Assembly (NCBI GenBank): GCA_937875395.1
Contig: CALNCU010000263.1
Coordinates: forward strand, 1 to 11,230
Length of the DNA: 11,230 nucleotides
Reading direction: 5' to 3'
Source of the DNA: an uncultured Armatimonadota bacterium
GTDB taxonomy: Bacteria; Armatimonadota; UBA5829; DTJY01
Positions 6,361 to 11,230 of this stretch are shown one piece after another. Both the position numbers and the translations under genes were made by a program. Numbering within the stretch: the stretch's first letter is position 1; every line of letters begins with the position of its first letter. Under the pieces are notes generated by a model. That model did no database searches, was not told the origin of the DNA, and saw nothing but the letters and a program-made list of their open reading frames with translations.

Positions 6361-6409
6361 AAAAATCATGCCCGGACAGCCCGAATGCTTTTTAAGAAAT
6401 ATCCGGGCT
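6361..6409 (-). terminator. Possible weak terminator after the isomerase gene
   Basis: On the minus strand 6401-6409 pairs with 6378-6386 (8 of 9), or alternatively its inner seven bases (6402-6408) pair perfectly with 6370-6376. A T5 run (6361-6365) follows four bases after the second pairing. The stem is short and the loops long (14 bases for the first pairing), so termination would be incomplete and read-through into the membrane/TPR gene is plausible. Confidence 0.4.
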
Positions 6410-6431
6410 GCTCCGTTTACTTAAAATCAAT

Positions 6432-7205
6432 TTAACCCCGGCAGAAGTTTTGCTTCAGGTAATCAAGGCTTATTTTTAAGGATTCAAACGGATCTCCGGG
6501 GCAGACGTCCTGCTCTACTATGAACCACTCCGTACCGCCTTTTTCCGCCGTCTCCAGAATCTCTTTCCATTTGAGGTTGCCGCGGCCCACTTCAAAGAAT
6601 GCGGGAGTAATATCCGGCGTGATGCCGTAGTCCTTAAGATGCAGGAGCGGCAGCCTTCCAGAGAGCTTTTTGCACCATTCCACAGGGTCTCCGCCGCCTG
6701 CCTGCACCCAGTATGTATCAATCTCGCCCTGCAGGTAGCGGGGGTCTGTATCCTGATAGATGGCATCCAGCGCAAGCCGCCCTTCTATCTTAAGAAACTC
6801 TATGTGGTGGTTGTGATACGCAAATGTTATGCCGGCATCATAAAACACTTTGCCTGCCCGGTTGAGCGCGGCAATGAAGGCGTTCAGGTTGTCGGCAGTG
6901 TCAAACTTAATGCCCGACGGGTATGGATAGGCGGTGTATTTGCACCCAAGCTTATGCAGCTTCTCTACTATGGTTTCCGGATGATCCAGCATCTGCTGAC
7001 TATCTTCATGGGTTGAAGAACAGGCAAGACCTTCTCCATCCAGAATTTTCACAAGTTCAACCTCATCTATCGGGCCAAGCCCGCTAAGCTGGACTGCTTC
7101 GTAGCCCATAGCCCTAACCTTATGCAATGATTCGGCTATGTCTCCGGGGGTCTTTAAATAATCCCTTAATGTATAGAGCTGTGCTGCAATCTGCCGTGAT
7201 TTCAT
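6432..7205 (-). CDS. Sugar phosphate isomerase/epimerase (xylose isomerase-like TIM barrel)
   Basis: AP-endonuclease-2/xylose-isomerase-like TIM barrel, 257 residues, cytosolic. Members isomerise or epimerise sugars or their oxidised derivatives, or act as inositol-pathway enzymes; the substrate here is unknown. Family landmarks: AQLYTLRDYL at 8-17, GYEAVQLSG at 34-42, THED at 65-68, AYHNHHIEF at 129-137, EIDTYWV at 161-167 (metal Asp163), LLHLKDYG at 187-194 (His189), EVGRGNLKW at 205-213, and FIVEQD at 228-233 (Glu231). These supply the usual Glu/Asp/His metal site. ATG start; GAGG lies about 10 bases upstream. It stands apart from both neighbours by more than 100 bases and is probably its own unit. 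Confidence 0.87.
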   Translation of the reverse strand: MKSRQIAAQLYTLRDYLKTPGDIAESLHKVRAMGYEAVQLSGLGPIDEVELVKILDGEGLACSSTHEDSQQMLDHPETIVEKLHKLGCKYTAYPYPSGIKFDTADNLNAFIAALNRAGKVFYDAGITFAYHNHHIEFLKIEGRLALDAIYQDTDPRYLQGEIDTYWVQAGGGDPVEWCKKLSGRLPLLHLKDYGITPDITPAFFEVGRGNLKWKEILETAEKGGTEWFIVEQDVCPGDPFESLKISLDYLKQNFCRG

Positions 7206-7281
7206 CTTCTACTATCCTCTCCAGATACTATTTTCCGGTCTGCTTGCATACCGCCAGATATGCCGGACACGAACGTCTTAC

Positions 7282-7310
7282 ATTCTACATAACTTGGCGC
7301 ACGCACGCAA
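7282..7310 (-). promoter_or_regulatory. Possible promoter of the isomerase gene
   Basis: TTGCGT (7305-7310) and TAGAAT (7282-7287) on the minus strand are 17 bases apart. The -10 matches 5 of 6 consensus positions and the -35 only 3. Transcription would begin near 7275, about 70 bases before the ATG. Confidence 0.4.
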
Positions 7311-7362
7311 CCATCAATTTATAATGAGGCGGAGGATAGCAGGCTTATCAGCGCCGGGCCAC

Positions 7363-7812
7363 TTATGCGGCCCGCTCCCGCTCTTCTGCAGATTCCTGCG
7401 TAAGGGTATGGATAAGCCAGTCTCTAAAAATGGATGCCTCTTCAGTCTTGCCCAGGCCTTCCGCCCTGTTCTTGCCAATAAGCGCAAGCATTTGTGCGCG
7501 ATGCCGGCCGCTTTTGTTCCCTTCCCTGCCAAACTCTAAAAACGCATCTTGCAACCGCCTTACAGATTCTTTTGCAGCAGCCACATCCTTAAACTTCAGT
7601 ATGCCGGCAAGACGCCGAGCTTCCGGAGAATACGCCCTGCCGCTGGTGGATGTGTACAGGTCTTCATACTCTACGGAGCGGCCGCTTCTTATAAGCGTGT
7701 TGGCAACATAGCTTGGACTTGTTGCAAGCGCCTCTGCAATTGATTCTACATCAAGGCCCCTGTCGTACAGTTTTATTATACGATCCTTCTTGGTAACCCT
7801 TGTGTTTTCCAT
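7363..7812 (-). CDS. Small helix-turn-helix protein, unknown family
   Basis: A 149-residue basic protein I cannot assign. Residues 7-42 (TKKDRIIKLYDRGLDVESIA, then a turn with SPSYVANTLIRSGR) have the spacing of a helix-turn-helix like those of sigma-region-4 or small-terminase-type domains, so DNA binding is likely. A linker SVEYEDLYTSTSG follows, and residues 62-146 are mostly charged helices that could mediate oligomerisation. The ATG at 7810-7812 with GGAG 6 bases upstream is chosen. An in-frame ATG at 7921-7923, also preceded by SD-like bases, would add 37 residues without a recognisable domain. The leader holds a palindrome and a long hairpin, so autoregulation is conceivable. It is flanked by a terminator upstream and by no clear one downstream. 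Confidence 0.65.
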   Translation of the reverse strand: MENTRVTKKDRIIKLYDRGLDVESIAEALATSPSYVANTLIRSGRSVEYEDLYTSTSGRAYSPEARRLAGILKFKDVAAAKESVRRLQDAFLEFGREGNKSGRHRAQMLALIGKNRAEGLGKTEEASIFRDWLIHTLTQESAEERERAA

Positions 7813-7905
7813 TTGCCTCTCCCAAAACAAATTTGCGCGGATATTAAAATTTCTTACCCTTGCAGGAACTTTTTGAGAACCCGGTGCGTATGAAAATATG
7901 TGAAA

Positions 7906-7918
7906 CCAATCAGATTGG
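7906..7918. promoter_or_regulatory. Palindrome in the leader of the HTH gene
   Basis: CCAATC-A-GATTGG is a perfect dyad with 6-base arms and a one-base centre, about 95 bases before the preferred start of the HTH gene. Size and position suit an operator for a dimeric HTH regulator, but this is inference. Confidence 0.3.
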
Positions 7919-7954
7919 AGCATAACTCCTTTTCCTTGATAAAACCTCCTTTCT

Positions 7955-7992
7955 ATTCTAAACCGCCTTCTCCGACAAGAACGGTTTAGAAT
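7955..7992. repeat. Perfect 11-bp inverted repeat in the HTH gene leader
   Basis: ATTCTAAACCG (7955-7965) is exactly complementary to CGGTTTAGAAT (7982-7992). Within the 16-base loop TTCT and AGAA can pair as well, extending the stem past a two-base bulge. On the minus strand it sits between the bidirectional terminator and a purine-rich AAAGGAGG stretch. It lacks a T-run, so an operator or mRNA-stabilising hairpin is more likely than termination. Confidence 0.5.
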
Positions 7993-7993
7993 T

Positions 7994-8034
7994 TAAAAGG
8001 CCTCGCAGGTGAACCCGCGAGGCCAATCTTTTTT
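7994..8034. terminator. Bidirectional intrinsic terminator after the DUF1648-like gene
   Basis: GGCCTCGC (7999-8006) and GCGAGGCC (8017-8024) form a perfect 8-bp stem with a 10-base loop. The minus strand continues TTTTAAATTC, and the plus strand continues AATCTTTTTTA, so it can stop transcription both ways. It lies 18 bases past the stop of the small membrane protein gene. Confidence 0.85.
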
Positions 8035-8051
8035 ATCCGTCTTGTTCTCTC

Positions 8052-8450
8052 TTAAATATAATGCGGCAGGTGGAAGGCCGATGCCTGCAGCACTGTAAAA
8101 AGAAGGGAGAGCGCTATAATAGATTCTGCCTTTCCCAGATACATAACTCGCTGTCCACCCCTGGTTATGGGTGAAAAGAGCCCTATAAGAAAGAGCACCA
8201 CCTGCCCCAGAGGGAAGTAGAGAAACACAAAAGCGGACGATACCATATTATACGGTTGAGATGATCCCAGCCAGCCGGACGGTATCTGCCCCGGAAGGCT
8301 GGGGTAGACTATGGCGGCAATAATAATCTGAACCGCAAGCAAGATCAGCACTACTGCAATAGTGGTTGTGAATGCCCCTCTGGAAAGTACGGGCTGAGCA
8401 AGCGTTTCGCGCTTTTTGGGGGCGGATTGTGTTGTTCTCTTTTTGGCCAT
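8052..8450 (-). CDS. DUF1648-like small membrane protein
   Basis: A 132-residue integral membrane protein. A basic N-terminus (MAKKRTTQSAPKKRE) precedes three hydrophobic segments (about 27-49, 68-91 and 106-124). After the first, YPSLPGQIPSGWLGSSQPYN resembles the YPxLPxxIPxH loop of DUF1648 proteins, such as those near SdpI-type immunity proteins, although the usual His is replaced by Ser. Function is not established. The ATG at 8448-8450 has GGAG 6 bases upstream. An in-frame TTG at 8460-8462 overlaps that SD and is rejected. A terminator follows the gene, and a weak promoter lies in the 121-base gap before it. Confidence 0.68.
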   Translation of the reverse strand: MAKKRTTQSAPKKRETLAQPVLSRGAFTTTIAVVLILLAVQIIIAAIVYPSLPGQIPSGWLGSSQPYNMVSSAFVFLYFPLGQVVLFLIGLFSPITRGGQRVMYLGKAESIIALSLLFTVLQASAFHLPHYI

Positions 8451-8519
8451 TGGGTACTCCAAACTGAAACTGATAAATTACAAAGTTCGCCGGTATGGCT
8501 GTGGATGCTTTATTACATA

Positions 8520-8548
8520 AGTGTACTAGTTTGAGGCAAAAGATTCAA
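8520..8548 (-). promoter_or_regulatory. Possible promoter of the DUF1648-like gene
   Basis: TTGAAT (8543-8548) and TACACT (8520-8525) on the minus strand are 17 bases apart, each matching 4 of 6 consensus positions. It lies just past the phosphatase stop. The rest of 8451-8571 shows no gene and no clear terminator. Confidence 0.3.
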
Positions 8549-8571
8549 GTTTGCGGCGGAGAGATTCCGTT

Positions 8572-10770
8572 CTACAGGCTCCGTTTAAGCACAATTATGG
8601 CAATATCGTCAGAAAGATGTTGCCCGCCGTACTTCAGCACTTCCTGAAACACGTATTCCGCTACGTCCTCGGCAGGCTTTCCCAACGCACCCTTGTATAG
8701 ATTGCAGAGCCCTTCCCATCCAAGCATCTCATGATTCTGCCTGATATCTGTGGCGCCGTCGGTGTACATAAAGAGCGTATCTCCCGGGTTGAACGCTATC
8801 TCTCTATCTCCGTATTCCATTCCGGCAATGCTCCCCAGGCCCGGCCCTGTAACATCCAGAGAGGTTACGCTTCCACCGGCAGATGAATAAAACATGGGCG
8901 GCTCATGCCCCGCGGAGGCATACGCAAGCAGGCCATTCTTAGGGTCTAAAACTCCGTAGAAGGCGGTAATAAACAATTCCTCCGAGAGATACTGTTCCAG
9001 CGCGCGGTTTGCCCTCTCCAGTACATTTGAGGGTAAAGGGTTCTCCGCCGCGTACGCCCTGATGATATATTTGCCCATTGCCGTATGCACCGCCGCAGAG
9101 AGCCCCTTGCCGGAGACATCCGCCACCAGTATTGCAAACCTGCCGTCCCGCAGCCGGAACGCATCGTAAAAATCTCCGCCCACATCCGATTCTTGCAGGG
9201 CAGCCTTGTAACGGACGGCAAACTCAAACCCCGGAATATCCGGCGCATATGAGGGGAGAAAGCTCTTCTGCAGAGTATTAGCTATATTCCGCTGGCGTTC
9301 AAACAACTCGGCATTATCTACAGCCACTGCCGCCTGGTTTGCCAGTCCGTAGACAGTAGCAAGGTGTTCTTCATTAAATGCAGATTCCTTTGCGGAGGCC
9401 AGCCCAAGGACGCCCAGCATCCTACCCCTTGATTTCAGCGGGCAGACGAACAAGGAACCTATTACCCCTTCCAACTCACGGATACGCGCCGGATATTTAC
9501 TATATTGAGGGATGAAAAGAGACTTTCCTCTTTCATATGCCACACCTATTATGCTTCTTCCCTTCTGCAGACTCGCCTGCCCCCATACACTAAGAAGCTT
9601 CTCAAGCAGAATTCTGGCATGCCCCGGATGCGCGTAGGTTGCTGCAACATGAAGCCCCAATTCTGTTCCAACGGGCATAAAGATAAATGAGAAGTCTGCA
9701 TCTACTGCTTTAACAGCAAATTTGGCAAAATAATTAAGTACCTTGCTTAGCTCAAGGGTGGCTGTAAACAGCTTGGATGCCTCTAAAAGTACGCTTAGTT
9801 CCCTCTTCCCCTTTGCCTCTTCATAAAGCATGGCGTTATGCATGGACATGGCAATATGGCTGCTCAGCGCCAGCAGAAAATCTATTTCATAATCAGGGAA
9901 GGAGCGGGGTTCATTAAAACAGCAGAGAAGGCAGCCTATAAATTTGCCCTTATCCCAAAGCGGTATGCCTGCCATGGAAAGGCATCCGTGCGATAAAAGC
10001 ATGGACATCCAGGGAAGGAGCTCCCTGCTCTTGCTGATATCTGTTATTTTATATGATACCGCACTTATACTTTCAGATTTGTCCGTATCCGGGCCGCACC
10101 CAAGGGCAAGGCATATTTGGGCAACATGCATGCATACATCCGGCCCCGCGTCGCCGGTAAAGACTGCTGCCGAAGGCTCTCCGTTTACGGCTGCCGGCAC
10201 TATTGCCACAAAATGGGCGCCGATCTTATCTTTAACCTGGTCTGCGGCCGTTCTCATAACGGTTAGCAGATCAAGGCTTTTGCTTAATGATACGCCCAGG
10301 TTGTATGCTGCAACAAACCGCTGCTGCTGCTCCTGCTGCAGAAGCTGGTAGGCATCTGAGACTATAAGAGCTATATGATCGTGCAGATTGTAGATAGTCT
10401 CAAGCGATTCTATCTGCTGTTGGAGAGTAGGCAAATGCTGACAGATTATACTCATCACGGCTGTTCTGAAATCATGCAACGCCTGCTCTATATCTCCCAG
10501 AGTCATGCCTTTGCGCATGTAATCAGAGGCAAGCGCATGCATATACTCTTTTACTATATCCCCCTGCCCGGTATTAAGGGCCAGAATCATCTGGGAAAGT
10601 GTGGAAAAAAGGAGTTCGTACAGGTCTGAATCGCTAAGTCCCGCATAGTATGACCGCCCGCTCTCACGGAGATTGCTTATCCAGAGGTCTATTATACGTA
10701 TTTTGTCGGAGCTTATAATCTCTGCAAGCCATTTATTTAAAATGGCATCCTTATTACCCTCCGCCCGCAT
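8572..10770 (-). CDS. PP2C (SpoIIE/RsbU-type) phosphatase with RsbR-like and two GAF domains
   Basis: Cytosolic serine phosphatase of the partner-switching type. Such enzymes dephosphorylate an STAS anti-anti-sigma factor and so free a sigma factor. In the numbering of the longer 751-residue frame, 27-130 is helical and resembles the RsbT co-antagonist (RsbRD) N-terminal sensor. About 175-335 and 345-510 are two GAF ligand-binding domains. A linker with LQKSFLP (519-525) follows, and 535-750 is the PP2C domain. Its metal-binding aspartates are intact: VGGDFYD (Asp552), ADVSGKG (Asp570), YTDG (Asp690) and SDD (740-741). The ATG at 10768-10770 is chosen because GGAGG lies 5 bases upstream. The longer ATG at 10825-10827 has no clear SD and adds only 19 residues. 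There are no membrane segments. No anti-sigma kinase or STAS gene lies in the window. It follows surE. Confidence 0.88.
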   Translation of the reverse strand: MRAEGNKDAILNKWLAEIISSDKIRIIDLWISNLRESGRSYYAGLSDSDLYELLFSTLSQMILALNTGQGDIVKEYMHALASDYMRKGMTLGDIEQALHDFRTAVMSIICQHLPTLQQQIESLETIYNLHDHIALIVSDAYQLLQQEQQQRFVAAYNLGVSLSKSLDLLTVMRTAADQVKDKIGAHFVAIVPAAVNGEPSAAVFTGDAGPDVCMHVAQICLALGCGPDTDKSESISAVSYKITDISKSRELLPWMSMLLSHGCLSMAGIPLWDKGKFIGCLLCCFNEPRSFPDYEIDFLLALSSHIAMSMHNAMLYEEAKGKRELSVLLEASKLFTATLELSKVLNYFAKFAVKAVDADFSFIFMPVGTELGLHVAATYAHPGHARILLEKLLSVWGQASLQKGRSIIGVAYERGKSLFIPQYSKYPARIRELEGVIGSLFVCPLKSRGRMLGVLGLASAKESAFNEEHLATVYGLANQAAVAVDNAELFERQRNIANTLQKSFLPSYAPDIPGFEFAVRYKAALQESDVGGDFYDAFRLRDGRFAILVADVSGKGLSAAVHTAMGKYIIRAYAAENPLPSNVLERANRALEQYLSEELFITAFYGVLDPKNGLLAYASAGHEPPMFYSSAGGSVTSLDVTGPGLGSIAGMEYGDREIAFNPGDTLFMYTDGATDIRQNHEMLGWEGLCNLYKGALGKPAEDVAEYVFQEVLKYGGQHLSDDIAIIVLKRSL

Positions 10771-10887
10771 GAACCCCTCCGGCATTGCACCTGCAAGAAT
10801 TGGACTGCTGTAAGTAATAATATCCATAACAGATAGTTCTTACTCATTCCGGCACAAAAAGCAAGCGGTTATCTTGTGTAAAAACGC

Positions 10888-11230
10888 CTACTCCGGCTTG
10901 CAGAGCGGAAGTTCCGTAAGGTTGAAGGATTCTATGCCCCAGGCATGAAGCTTATCCAGCGCAGGGTACCCTGTAAGGTCCAGGTGTACTGGGGTGACGG
11001 AGATTTTATCATCTGCAATGGCCTTGACATCCGTGCCTTCATCAAGCTCATCTATGGCTGCATCTCCGCCAAGCCAGTAGTATGCACGCCCCATTGGATC
11101 CAGCCGTTTTTCTATTTTGCCGGAGTAGTGACGCTTCCCCTGGCGGGTAACCTCTATGCCTTTTATGTAGCTTGCAGGCAGGTTGGGCACGTTAACGTTG
11201 AGCAGGGTATCTTCCGGCAGGCCGTGGGTT
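10888..11230 (-). CDS. surE: 5'/3'-nucleotidase SurE, C-terminal part (cut by window edge)
   Basis: Survival protein SurE is a metal-dependent phosphatase of nucleoside 5'- and 3'-monophosphates linked to stationary-phase survival. The visible 113 residues read THGLPEDTLLNVNVPNLP, then IKGIEVTRQGKRHY, a YYWLGGD motif, and EGTDVKAIADDKISVTPVHL, followed by DLTGY: the conserved C-terminal half of the family. The N-terminal half with the catalytic DD motif lies beyond 11230. The in-frame GTG at 11188-11190 is internal, because the family sequence continues upstream of it. It stops 117 bases before the chosen phosphatase start and may be cotranscribed. No terminator is evident in the gap. Confidence 0.93.
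   Translation of the reverse strand, partial: THGLPEDTLLNVNVPNLPASYIKGIEVTRQGKRHYSGKIEKRLDPMGRAYYWLGGDAAIDELDEGTDVKAIADDKISVTPVHLDLTGYPALDKLHAWGIESFNLTELPLCKPE

Noticed and set aside
7351..7376. Hairpin GGGCC/GGCCC around the HTH gene stop as a terminator
   Set aside because: The stem is only 5 bp and no T-run follows on the minus strand.
7813..7923. N-terminal extension of the HTH protein from the ATG at 7921-7923
   Set aside because: The added 37 residues show no domain, the AGGAG is only two bases from the ATG, and the later ATG has a better placed SD. It is not excluded outright.
9944..10351. A 135-codon plus-strand open frame
   Set aside because: Antisense to the phosphatase GAF region, with no domain and no SD.
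10828..10887. Hairpin CACAA...TTGTG between surE and the phosphatase gene as a terminator
   Set aside because: The pairing is short and A+T-rich with a long loop, and no U-tract follows the stem.
1..11230. CRISPR array, insertion sequence, toxin-antitoxin or defence island
   Set aside because: No regularly spaced repeats, no transposase or integrase motifs, no paired terminal repeats and no nuclease or effector domains beyond the genes listed.

Overview
The window is bacterial chromosome in which every convincing gene lies on the minus strand. It therefore reads right to left: surE, stress-type phosphatase, small membrane protein, helix-turn-helix (HTH) protein, sugar isomerase, membrane/TPR protein, HAD hydrolase, GT17 glycosyltransferase, a decayed URO-D-like gene, secG, hisC, aroF, tyrA. 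Clear Shine-Dalgarno (SD) sequences, three TTG starts, a near-consensus sigma-70-type promoter and intrinsic terminators all fit an ordinary bacterium. The mix of an RsbR-like/GAF/GAF/PP2C phosphatase, a type I-beta DAHP synthase with an ACT-like regulatory domain, a xylose-isomerase-like TIM barrel and a URO-D-like remnant would fit an uncultured lineage (Armatimonadota, PVC/Omnitrophota or a clostridia-like group). I cannot fix the phylum from the sequence.

Region by region. 1-275 is non-coding and rich in inverted and direct repeats downstream of tyrA. 276-3271 is a tight aromatic amino acid operon, hisC-aroF-tyrA: hisC and aroF overlap by the ATGA type, and the aroF stop abuts the tyrA TTG start. 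3427-3828 is a self-contained secG unit with its own promoter and terminator. 3826-4143 is the front part of a URO-D-superfamily gene broken by two frameshifts and a nonsense codon. 4211-5098 is an A+T-rich GT17 glycosyltransferase, probably acquired. 5140-6328 is a HAD hydrolase plus a membrane/TPR protein with a one-base gap. 6432-7205 is a sugar phosphate isomerase/epimerase. 7363-8034 is an unrecognised HTH protein with a structured leader and a bidirectional terminator. 8052-8450 is a DUF1648-like membrane protein. 8572-10770 is a multi-domain PP2C phosphatase. 10888-11230 is the C-terminal part of SurE, cut by the window edge.

How the genes work together. HisC, AroF and TyrA supply entry into the shikimate pathway, the step from prephenate towards tyrosine, and an aminotransferase that could finish tyrosine or phenylalanine. 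SecG serves the Sec translocon. The PP2C protein looks like the output stage of a partner-switching (Rsb-type) stress signal, but no anti-sigma or anti-anti-sigma partner lies in the window. I found no CRISPR array, tRNA, rRNA, insertion sequence or recognisable defence system. The points most worth a second look are the URO-D relic, the KPR-to-KPS change in the DAHP synthase active-site motif, the structured 1-275 region, and the HTH gene with its leader.
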